Shown here one piece after another: positions 26,852-34,789 of a stretch of 64,000 nucleotides of DNA. The notes below the pieces were generated by a model. The model saw nothing but the letters and a program-made list of their open reading frames with translations. It was not told where the DNA came from and searched no databases. Origin of the DNA: an uncultured Maribacter sp. (lineage in GTDB: Bacteria > Bacteroidota > Bacteroidia > Flavobacteriales > Flavobacteriaceae). Made by a program: the position numbers and the translations under genes. The DNA is taken from the NCBI RefSeq assembly GCF_947496775.1, contig NZ_CANMDU010000006.1:62001-126000 (forward strand), read 5' to 3'. Position 1 is the stretch's first letter, and the number at the start of each line of letters is the position of its first letter.

Positions 26852-27541
26852 TTAAAGCTCAAAGTGCATTCCTTTTTTTTCCAATTCTTTATAAATGGCC
26901 TTGTTAAATTTAAATAGGTTTCCTGGTCTACCAGCACCAGTAGTTTTAGCTTTTTCACTTAATTCCTCAAGAATACCTAAGCTCATTACTTTTTTCTTAA
27001 AGTTTCTACGATCTATGGGCCTGCTTAATAGGGTAGAGTAAAGTCTTTCTAAATCGGAAAAAGGAAATTTTTCATCTAATAACTCAAATCCAATAGGTTG
27101 GTATCTAATTTTACTTTGTAACCTTTCAATAGCTATTTTTAAAATTTTAGAGTGATCAAATGCTAGAGTAGGTACATTTTCTATTGGAAACCACTTTGCA
27201 TCGAGAGCATCTGTATTTGCACGTAAATCTCTATAAGCATCCGATTTTACCAATCCAAAATAAGCTACAGAAAGAACATGTTCTCTTGGGTCTCTAGTAG
27301 GGGAACCAAAAGTATATAATTGCTCTAAATAGTTAATGCGTATACCTGTTTCTTCTCTTAATTCTCGCTCCACGGCGTCTTCTAAAGATTCACCATCTAA
27401 AACAAAACCACCAGGAATCGCCCAAGTATCTTTAAAAGGTATGTAGCGTCTTTTAATAAGAAGAACAGAAACACCATCTTCTTTATGATACCCAAAGACA
27501 ATGGCATCTACTGTAACCTTTATATTTTGTGTTGTTTTCAC
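26852..27541 (-). CDS. nrtR: NrtR, Nudix-domain repressor of NAD metabolism
   Basis: A 229-residue protein with an N-terminal Nudix domain and a C-terminal winged helix, the architecture of NrtR. The Nudix box is intact (G45 ... E51 ... REL REETGI around residues 45-67). The C-terminal DNA-binding part runs from about residue 150 (PFSDLERLYSTLL, RRNFKKKVMSLGILEEL, GAGRPGNLFKFN). NrtR proteins bind ADP-ribose or related NAD breakdown products and release their operators. It is divergent from nadV and a PRPP-synthetase-like gene, which fits repression of NAD salvage. A palindrome over the nadV promoter (27697-27713) is the best operator candidate. The intact Nudix box leaves open some pyrophosphatase activity. 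Confidence 0.9.
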   Translation of the reverse strand: MKTTQNIKVTVDAIVFGYHKEDGVSVLLIKRRYIPFKDTWAIPGGFVLDGESLEDAVERELREETGIRINYLEQLYTFGSPTRDPREHVLSVAYFGLVKSDAYRDLRANTDALDAKWFPIENVPTLAFDHSKILKIAIERLQSKIRYQPIGFELLDEKFPFSDLERLYSTLLSRPIDRRNFKKKVMSLGILEELSEKAKTTGAGRPGNLFKFNKAIYKELEKKGMHFEL

Positions 27542-27690
27542 GCAATAAAATTAAACTAAACTTGTTAAAGTACACAATAAAACTAAATCTAAATAAATGT
27601 ATTAGGTTGTAAAACATTGTAAAACAGCTGTATAGATTAATTTGTGTTATTTTTACGCTAATTTATTAGGTTTTAATTTAGGAAAACTTT

Positions 27691-27698
27691 TATATTTG
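27691..27698 (+). promoter_or_regulatory. Putative -7 element (TATATTTG) of the nadV operon
   Basis: TATATTTG matches TAnnTTTG, 41 bases before the nadV ATG. It overlaps the left arm of the palindrome described next by two bases. Confidence 0.6.
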
Positions 27699-27713
27699 TG
27701 TATAAATTACACA
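27697..27713. promoter_or_regulatory. Candidate NrtR operator
   Basis: TGTGTA (27697-27702) and TACACA (27708-27713) are perfect inverted arms around TAAAT, placed at the expected transcription start. A bound repressor there would block RNA polymerase. Assignment to NrtR is by context. Confidence 0.55.
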
Positions 27714-27738
27714 TATTAATTATTTTAAACTATATATT

Positions 27739-29217
27739 ATGAATGGATTACTATTAACAGATGGCTACAAAACTGGGCATCATCAGCAATATCCTAAGGG
27801 AACAGAAGAGGTATATTCTAATTGGACCCCAAGAAGTAATAAGTATGCTCCCGAAGGTTGTAATAAAGTAGTTTCCTTTGGTCAGCAATATGTAATTCAA
27901 TGGTTGCACGATTTTTTTGAAGAAAATTTTTTTTCCAAACCTAAAAATGTAGTATGTAAAGAAATTAAAGAAGAGCTCTCCATGTATTTAGGTACGGATT
28001 ATGATGTATCTCATTACGAGCAATTACATGATTTGCAATACTTACCCATAAAAGTAAAATCTTTACCAGAAGGAGTAGAAGTACCGATAAGGATTCCAAT
28101 GCTCACAGTTGTAAATACGCATAAAGATTTATATTGGGTTACTAATTTTTTAGAAACCATTTTATCTACCATGTTATGGCAACCAATGACTTCTGCTTCT
28201 ATTGCTTTATGTTATAAGAGAATATTTAAAAAATGGGCTTTAAAAACAGATAAAGAAAATCTTGGATTTATAGATTTTCAGGGGCATGATTTTTCTATGC
28301 GAGGAATGGGTGGCTTACAAAGTGCACTATCTTCTGGAATGGGGCATGCTTCTATATTCTTAGGTTCAGATACATTACCGGTTATTAGTGGTTTACGTAA
28401 ATACTATGATGCAGAAGGTTTTGTAGTAGGTTCAGTAAATGCAACAGAGCATTCCGTAATGTGTGCAGGAACAAAAGATGACGAAATAGGTACATTTAAA
28501 AATTTGATGAAAACGTATCCAACAGGAATATTATCTGTGGTAAGTGATACTTGGGATTTATGGAAAGTTTTATCTGAATATTTACCACAGCTCAAAGAAG
28601 AAGTATTAGCACGTGACGGAAAACTAGTTATTCGTCCGGATAGTGGAGATCCAGTAGATATCATTTGTGGAGAAGCTCTGGAAGTAGGAGGAAAAACTCC
28701 AAAAGATATAGGGGTTGTAGAAATGCTCTGGAATTTATTTGGAGGAACTATTAATGAACAAGGATATAAAGTATTAGACCCGCACATTGGAGCAATTTAT
28801 GGAGATAGTATTACCACAACACGTGCCGAAAATATATGTCAAAGATTACACGATAAAGGTTTTGCTTCTACTAACGTGGTTTTAGGAATAGGATCTTTTA
28901 CGTACCAGTATAATACAAGAGATACCTTTGGTTTTGCAATGAAAGCTACTTCTGTTGTTGTTAATGGAGAAAGAAGAGAAATTTTTAAAGATCCAATTAC
29001 AGATGATGGAGTAAAAAAATCAGCAAAAGGATTGGTTAAAGTAGAAATACAAAATAATGAGTATGTATTAATAGATCAAGTTAGCCCTGAAGAAGAAAAT
29101 GAAGGAGAGCTAAAAGTAATATACCAAAATGGCAATTTTGTAAATAGAGTTAATTTGCCGATCATTAGAGAAAAACTAAATAGCTGTGTTACTCAGGAAC
29201 TTTTAGAAACTATTTAA
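27739..29217 (+). CDS. nadV: Nicotinamide phosphoribosyltransferase (NadV/NAMPT)
   Basis: A 492-residue NAMPT-type enzyme that makes nicotinamide mononucleotide from nicotinamide and PRPP, the one-step entry to NAD salvage. The opening LLTDGYKTGHHQQYPKGTE is typical, the catalytic histidine is H238 in NATEHSV, and the partner aspartate is D301 in RPDSGDP. The length matches bacterial and animal enzymes. It is cytosolic. The downstream PRPP-synthetase-like gene starts 12 bases after its stop, supplying the co-substrate. Control by the divergent NrtR through the palindrome at 27697-27713 is likely. Confidence 0.95.
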   Translation: MNGLLLTDGYKTGHHQQYPKGTEEVYSNWTPRSNKYAPEGCNKVVSFGQQYVIQWLHDFFEENFFSKPKNVVCKEIKEELSMYLGTDYDVSHYEQLHDLQYLPIKVKSLPEGVEVPIRIPMLTVVNTHKDLYWVTNFLETILSTMLWQPMTSASIALCYKRIFKKWALKTDKENLGFIDFQGHDFSMRGMGGLQSALSSGMGHASIFLGSDTLPVISGLRKYYDAEGFVVGSVNATEHSVMCAGTKDDEIGTFKNLMKTYPTGILSVVSDTWDLWKVLSEYLPQLKEEVLARDGKLVIRPDSGDPVDIICGEALEVGGKTPKDIGVVEMLWNLFGGTINEQGYKVLDPHIGAIYGDSITTTRAENICQRLHDKGFASTNVVLGIGSFTYQYNTRDTFGFAMKATSVVVNGERREIFKDPITDDGVKKSAKGLVKVEIQNNEYVLIDQVSPEEENEGELKVIYQNGNFVNRVNLPIIREKLNSCVTQELLETI

Positions 29218-29228
29218 ATGCAGTAGAT

Positions 29229-29987
29229 ATGAATTATGAAATAAGTAAGTATAAAGACGGACAAGTAACAGCTAAAATATTAGAGAATGGTGATTTAAAC
29301 GTTACTCTACGAGGTAATTCTTATGAGGATTTGTTTAGTGCAGCAACTATAAAGGAAGCTTGGGATGCTAATGTAATAGACAATAAAAATAATTCCTCCA
29401 TTTTAACCTTATGCTGTTTAATAGGACAAAGGTCGGACAGAAGATTTAATCTTAATGAATCTTTTGATTTAAAGGTGATAGCCAAATTCATTAATAATAT
29501 GAAGTATGATCAAGTACATGTTTTACATCCGCATAGTGATATCTCCTTAGCCTTAATCGAAAATAGTTTTAAAATTTCACATTTTTCTTATGTTGAACGA
29601 ACATATAAAACTCTAGGAAAACCAGTATTAATTAGTCCAGATGCTGGGGCTTATAAAAGTACGCATGAAATAGCTGAAAAATTAAATGCCGATTTAATTC
29701 CGTCTAATAAAGTCCGTATTAATGGGGCTCCTGTAATTAGTGTCCAGGGCGATGTTAATAATAAAGAATGTTTAATTGTTGATGATTTAGCAGATGGAGG
29801 CAGAACCTTTAAGTTTTTGGCAGATGCTTTAAGGAAACAAGGAGCACGAAAAGTTTTTTTATATGTAACTCACGGACAATTTAACCACGGCTTTAAAGAA
29901 CTCAAGGAAAGTATAGATCATATATACTGCACAAATAGCTATAAAGTTATTGAAGATGATTTTGTTACGCAATACAAAGTATTTTAG
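29229..29987 (+). CDS. PRPP synthetase-like phosphoribosyltransferase-fold protein
   Basis: A 252-residue protein of the ribose-phosphate pyrophosphokinase fold, shorter than the usual 310 or so residues. The PRPP-binding loop is clear (ECLIVDDLADGGRTFKFL, about residues 180-197), and SPDAGAYKSTHEIA resembles the ATP-site PDAG motif of PRPP synthetases. The N-terminal half is divergent (LCCLIGQRSDRRF). It lies 12 bases after nadV, so it belongs to the same transcript and probably provides PRPP for nicotinamide salvage, a pairing seen with NadV in other bacteria and their phages. It lacks an export signal. The shortened N-lobe may mean it lacks the normal allosteric interface. Confidence 0.85.
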   Translation: MNYEISKYKDGQVTAKILENGDLNVTLRGNSYEDLFSAATIKEAWDANVIDNKNNSSILTLCCLIGQRSDRRFNLNESFDLKVIAKFINNMKYDQVHVLHPHSDISLALIENSFKISHFSYVERTYKTLGKPVLISPDAGAYKSTHEIAEKLNADLIPSNKVRINGAPVISVQGDVNNKECLIVDDLADGGRTFKFLADALRKQGARKVFLYVTHGQFNHGFKELKESIDHIYCTNSYKVIEDDFVTQYKVF

Positions 29988-30059
29988 GTATATAATTCTA
30001 TTAGCACACGTAATTATTGAAATTCCCGTTAGAAGAGTGTAACATAGTACAAGGAACTT

Positions 30060-30356
30060 ATGAAAGAAATTTTAAACCAATTTTTTGAAATAGAACAGAA
30101 GATTACCAATCAGCAAATAACCACTTTAGGTCGCAATATAAAAAGATTGCACCATGAGTTTGAAAGGGAAGGTTTCATTTTAAAAAACCCTATTGGAGAA
30201 AAATTTAGCGAACTACGAACCGATATGGATGCAACCATAATGGGGGAACTTAATAATAAGTTAATCGTAACAAAGGTTTTAAAGCCAATCATTTATCAAA
30301 AACAGAATGAGGAACTAATTTTAATTCAAAAAGCCGTAGTTATAGTTGGTAATTAA
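30060..30356 (+). CDS. Small protein, possible GrpE-like partner of the Hsp70
   Basis: A 98-residue protein with a helical first half (LNQFFEIEQKITNQQITTLGRNIKRLHHEFEREG) and a beta-rich end (DATIMGELNNKLIVTKVLKP, IIYQKQNEELILIQKAVVIVG). A helix followed by a small beta domain ending in a V-V-x-V strand recalls the C-terminal half of GrpE, the nucleotide-exchange factor of DnaK. The similarity is weak and I offer it only because the next gene, 37 bases on, encodes an Hsp70. It starts 72 bases after the PRPP-synthetase-like gene and could be co-transcribed with either neighbour. Confidence 0.6.
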   Translation: MKEILNQFFEIEQKITNQQITTLGRNIKRLHHEFEREGFILKNPIGEKFSELRTDMDATIMGELNNKLIVTKVLKPIIYQKQNEELILIQKAVVIVGN

Positions 30357-30393
30357 ATAATAAAATTAAAAATATAAATAAACACGTTTTTCT

Positions 30394-32883
30394 ATGAAAA
30401 CCATAAATTTCGGGATAGACTTAGGTACTACTAATAGCTTAATAGCAAAGTACAATGATGGTGAAATTGAAGTTTTTAAGAACCCATTAGGACAAAAAGC
30501 CACACTAGCTTCTGCAGTAGCTTTTCGAGGAAAACGTATTTTAGTAGGGGATAAAGCTCGTAATTTATTAGAAAAAGATCCCTTAAATGTATTTACTTGT
30601 TTTAAAAGAAAAATGGGTACTACAGATGCATATTTTGTAGAGAATTTAAAAAAAGAGATTACTCCAATAGAACTTTCTTCTTTTGTTTTACAAGAATTAA
30701 AAAACTTTATACATACCGGAGAAGAAATTAATGAAGTAGTAATTACTATTCCGTCTTCTTTCGATACAATACAAAGTAATGCAACTAAAACCGCTGGTAT
30801 AGAAGCCGGTTTTAAAAAGGTATATTTATTACAAGAACCAATTGCTGCTAGTCTAGCATTTGCCAATAAGAACAACCTTCAATTAGAAGAAGAAAAAAAA
30901 TGGCTGGTATATGATTATGGTGGCGGTACTTTTGATGTTGCTCTTTTGCAAATAGATGAAAGAGAAATGAATGTTTTAGATAATGAAGGGGATAACTTTT
31001 TAGGAGGGATGGATTTTGATAACCTTATTATCGAAAAACTGGTTATACCCCAACTAGAAAAAGAATTAAAAGAAGAAAATCTCTGGGAAAAATTTAAACA
31101 AAAGGAGAATACGTATCAAAAATTGTACTTTGAGTTACTTTATAGAGCAGAAGAGGCAAAAAAAGAACTTTCTCGATTTGAAACTACAGAAATAGAAATA
31201 GATATCGATGACAAAGACTTTTATACATCTATTACAATTAATCGAAAGGATTTTAATTCGCTTATAGAACCATCAGTACAACGCACCATAACCTTAGCTA
31301 AAAAAATATTAGAAAGTAACGGATGTAGGGCAAAGGATATTGAAAAAGTTATCTTAGTAGGTGGTAGTACTTTAATTCCTTATGTAAAGGAAAGAATACA
31401 ATCTTCTTTAGGTATAGAAATAGATAGTAGTGTGGAGCCAACTGCAGCCGTAGGGATTGGAGCTGCGTACTATGCTGGAACTAAAATAGCTCAAATTGAA
31501 GAAACCAAACAAGAACCTAGCATAAACCCTATAATTTCTGCAACTCCGGAATACGAAATTATTTATCAAAAAAATTCACAAGATATAGAAGAACTTATTT
31601 CAGTAATTCCTCCTGAAAATATAGCTAATGGCAGTTATAGAATAACACGATTAGACGGCGGATTCGATACAGGATTAGTTACTATAACAGACGAAATTAG
31701 TTGTTTTGTAGATTTACTAGAGGGACAAAAAAACAGATTCAATTTAAAAATTTATGAACCAAACGGAACATTAGTTTACGAAAACAACAATATTACTATT
31801 ATTCATGGTAAATATAATATTCAAGGACAATTACTACCACATGATATTTGTTTAGAAATCGATGATATTGATTATGGAGTAACCCGCTTAGAGGCTATAT
31901 TTAATAAAAATGCAGTTTTACCATTAAAACGCACTATTTACAAGACTGCCACTAAAAATATTCTACTAGGAAGTGAAGAGAAACTACAAATAAATATAGT
32001 GGAAGGTGATGATGGTAGTTTACCAAGTTCCGGATTATCCATAGGTTTTATTGAAATTTCTGGAGGAAAATTAGAAAAAGATTTAATAAAGGGGACAGAT
32101 ATAGAAATCGATATTTCTGTATCTGAATCTAGAGATATAGATGTTACTATATTTCTAAGCTCTTGCGAACAAGAATTTAGAGATTCTTTTAAACCTACTC
32201 AACGTTCTATTAGTATATCTAAAATAGAAAAAGAGATATATACTGCCTTAAATAATATTGAAAAGGAAATTAAAAACAATGATGGAGAATATGAATTGTT
32301 GGCAAAGTTTCAAAAAATAAGAGAAAGTTTAATTGAGCTACAAATAGAACTCTCTTTATGTAATGAAAATGATAGTACAGATACAAAATTTAAAATAGAT
32401 AATAATAAACAAATCCTTATTAAAGAGTTTGACCAACTTACAAGATTTAAAGCTCTAGATTCTAATATTAGTGAATACCAACTTAAATTAGCTATGGTTA
32501 AGAACGAGTTAAGTACTATATCTAATGAGTTTTATGAGAAAAAACTAGAAAAGATATTACTTAATGAAAAGGAGGTTCTAAACTCAGGTAATAAATACCT
32601 CATTAAATCAAAGATTAAAGAGTTGGAGCAACTAGATAATGAATTGTTTAACCAAACTAGTGAGAACTTTATTAGCCCTTTTCTATATTATAAAAGTATT
32701 ACAGAATATAAAGAGTCCAAACGTGCAGAAAAATTAATAATAGAGGGAGATAAGGCCTTAGAAAAACAACAGTACGATGTTGTAAAGCATGTTGTTTACC
32801 AATTACATGCTTTATTACCAGAGCATCTAAGAAATGATAAGAAAGTTAACTTTAATGACCAAGACAAAACAGGACTTAGTTAA
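30394..32883 (+). CDS. Large divergent Hsp70 (DnaK-like) chaperone
   Basis: An 829-residue Hsp70, about 190 residues longer than DnaK. The ATPase domain is intact: phosphate-1 loop GIDLGTTNS (7-15), phosphate-2 YDYGGGTFD (173-181) and adenosine motif VILVGGSTLIPYV (319-331). An unusual beta-rich insert runs from about 395 to 510 (GSYRITRLDGGFDTGLVTI, LPHDICLEIDDIDYGVTRL). A DnaK-like substrate domain is then visible (LQINIVEGDDGSLPSSGLS ... GFIEISGG), and the C-terminal 250 residues are long charged helices. No DnaJ gene is nearby. The stop overlaps the convergent stop of the next gene by 4 bases. This is probably a specialised Hsp70, not the housekeeping DnaK. Confidence 0.88.
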   Translation: MKTINFGIDLGTTNSLIAKYNDGEIEVFKNPLGQKATLASAVAFRGKRILVGDKARNLLEKDPLNVFTCFKRKMGTTDAYFVENLKKEITPIELSSFVLQELKNFIHTGEEINEVVITIPSSFDTIQSNATKTAGIEAGFKKVYLLQEPIAASLAFANKNNLQLEEEKKWLVYDYGGGTFDVALLQIDEREMNVLDNEGDNFLGGMDFDNLIIEKLVIPQLEKELKEENLWEKFKQKENTYQKLYFELLYRAEEAKKELSRFETTEIEIDIDDKDFYTSITINRKDFNSLIEPSVQRTITLAKKILESNGCRAKDIEKVILVGGSTLIPYVKERIQSSLGIEIDSSVEPTAAVGIGAAYYAGTKIAQIEETKQEPSINPIISATPEYEIIYQKNSQDIEELISVIPPENIANGSYRITRLDGGFDTGLVTITDEISCFVDLLEGQKNRFNLKIYEPNGTLVYENNNITIIHGKYNIQGQLLPHDICLEIDDIDYGVTRLEAIFNKNAVLPLKRTIYKTATKNILLGSEEKLQINIVEGDDGSLPSSGLSIGFIEISGGKLEKDLIKGTDIEIDISVSESRDIDVTIFLSSCEQEFRDSFKPTQRSISISKIEKEIYTALNNIEKEIKNNDGEYELLAKFQKIRESLIELQIELSLCNENDSTDTKFKIDNNKQILIKEFDQLTRFKALDSNISEYQLKLAMVKNELSTISNEFYEKKLEKILLNEKEVLNSGNKYLIKSKIKELEQLDNELFNQTSENFISPFLYYKSITEYKESKRAEKLIIEGDKALEKQQYDVVKHVVYQLHALLPEHLRNDKKVNFNDQDKTGLS

Positions 32884-34379
32884 TCTATTTCTGGTTTTAC
32901 AAGTTCTTCCATAACTTCTTCTTTCAATGCTAAGTTTTTGTATATGGGAGTGCTATCTATGAAATCTAATTGGGCATTATTTCCTAAAGCTTCTACAATA
33001 TAATATTTAGTTAATAATTCTCTTTGTTTTTTAGAAGTATACTTAAACATACTTTCGGGGTAACCAGTTTTAAGTTTTACAGTACGTAATCCTGGGAATT
33101 TTCCAAAAAAATCTCCTGCATAAAAACGTAAAGTATCTCCGACGGCTATATCTAGCTTTACTTTAGAATTGGATTGATAATATCCTGCTCGTTTATTATT
33201 AATACCCCTTTCTGCAAATAGTATTACAGCTTCCTCTCCTATATTATTAAATTTAATAGTTGTTCTAGTAGTGTCCGTAAATTTAGAAAAATCAAACTTA
33301 TAAGGGTTTTCCCCAATAGATAATCCTATAAACTTCATATCATAGGGCATTTCATCTTGGGAAAGCAATTGTAACGATTTTATAAATTTTTCTTTGTCAT
33401 TACGTAAGTGTCCTCGTTTTTTTAGTATATCTAAAAACGCTTTAGTATTTACTCCCACTTCTTTTGGAAAATTTGAAGGGTAAACAGGAGTATGTTTATA
33501 AGAACTACTAGAAAAATCATTTATCGAAATAAAAAACCTAAAAATAATAGCTATTATAACTATAACACTCCATGTAGAACCAGAACTAGATTTTTTTCCA
33601 GAACTTTCATATAAAACCTCAGTATTATTAATTTGAGCCGCTAGTTTTTTTACAAAACGTTTCATTTCAAAATCATCGAAATAAAGCTTTCGCATATGAT
33701 CAAATACCAACTGTATCTTTTTAAATTCTCTATGTTTATTTTTGGTAGCATTGTAATAATCTACCATGGCATTTATATAAGCAATTTTTTCACTTCTAAT
33801 GAGCCCTAAAGGGACTGTATTTAACAAATAACAAAAAGTACCGTAGGTCAGTTCTATTTTCTTATCTATTAATTTTCCCTTAGGAGTAATATTTATTATT
33901 TCTATTATAATATTTAATTGATTAATAATATAACGATAATAAGTATCTAAAAAATTAGGAGTAAACAACTCCTTGTATTGCATTGCCCTTATAATTACGT
34001 CATACTTTTTATTGGCAAAGTCTCGCTTTACCAGCTTCATCATAAAAGTATCAAAATAAGGAGATAAGAATTCAGCTATATTAGGTGTTTTTGCCAATAA
34101 TTCTTTATCTACACTAAAAGTCTTAATATCGGTTGTATCACCTGTACTTATAAATTCTTTTAATAAGGGGTGTTTCTCAACAAAATAAATAGATTTTTTA
34201 GCATCTTCATCTTGTAATTGGGTTAATAATGCATGGAACTGCTGTGGATTATAACCCTCTTTACTATTTCTAAGCTGCTTCGCCTTTAATTTTTTTTCTA
34301 ATCTGATAATACCCTTAGAATCTAAATTCATTAACTCCTCTAAGGAAATATTTAAGACACTTAATGGTGAAACATACAT
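32880..34379 (-). CDS. Hypothetical single-span membrane protein convergent with the Hsp70
   Basis: A 499-residue protein of unknown family. The N-terminal 260 residues are helical and charged (SLEELMNLDSKGIIRLEKKL, FHALLTQLQDEDAKKSIYF). A single membrane span lies at about 273-289 (WSVIVIIAIIFRFFISI). The C-terminal 210 residues include beta-rich segments (RTTIKFNNIGEEAVILFAER, KVKLDIAVGDTLRFYAGDFF) that look like a periplasmic or lumenal domain. A very N-terminal helix that recalls a J-domain opening is too poor to call. Its stop overlaps the Hsp70 stop by 4 bases, so the two transcripts are antisense at their ends. A shared role with the Hsp70 is possible but only by location. Confidence 0.7.
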   Translation of the reverse strand: MYVSPLSVLNISLEELMNLDSKGIIRLEKKLKAKQLRNSKEGYNPQQFHALLTQLQDEDAKKSIYFVEKHPLLKEFISTGDTTDIKTFSVDKELLAKTPNIAEFLSPYFDTFMMKLVKRDFANKKYDVIIRAMQYKELFTPNFLDTYYRYIINQLNIIIEIINITPKGKLIDKKIELTYGTFCYLLNTVPLGLIRSEKIAYINAMVDYYNATKNKHREFKKIQLVFDHMRKLYFDDFEMKRFVKKLAAQINNTEVLYESSGKKSSSGSTWSVIVIIAIIFRFFISINDFSSSSYKHTPVYPSNFPKEVGVNTKAFLDILKKRGHLRNDKEKFIKSLQLLSQDEMPYDMKFIGLSIGENPYKFDFSKFTDTTRTTIKFNNIGEEAVILFAERGINNKRAGYYQSNSKVKLDIAVGDTLRFYAGDFFGKFPGLRTVKLKTGYPESMFKYTSKKQRELLTKYYIVEALGNNAQLDFIDSTPIYKNLALKEEVMEELVKPEID

Positions 34380-34789
34380 GAAAAATTACTTAGCTATTTA
34401 TATTAGAATTACAACGATATATTTTTTGTTTTATGATGATTTATAAAAATACTTTCCTAAATGATAAAAAGTTTACATGTATTACTCCATTTTTGAATTA
34501 CTCAAACGCCAATTATTTCTAGGTTAAACACCAATTTATGGAACTACTCAACATATAATTTTACATTGTTTAATAATACATTAAGCTCTGTAGATAAATT
34601 GTTTCAATGGCAATAAAAGTTGAAATCGAGTTTCATTTTATTTTTAAAGACAATAATATTTATAACTGTTTACTCTTAGACAGAGTTACTACATTTGCCT
34701 GAACGGTAAGTTAAGTTTTAATTAATAACTTAATGCGAAATGAAAACAGACATACGCATAACCTATAGAGTTAAGGCAAATTAACTTAG
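34380..34789. other. 410-base gene-free stretch
   Basis: AT-rich sequence between the 5' end of the 499-residue protein gene and the 3' end of the transporter gene. I see no ORF of note, no long inverted repeat and no strong terminator; the promoter of the upstream minus-strand gene should lie near 34380-34450. Confidence 0.6.

Noticed and set aside
32880-34379. J-domain protein partner of the Hsp70
   Set aside because: The N-terminus has a helix that recalls a J domain but no HPD motif is present anywhere.
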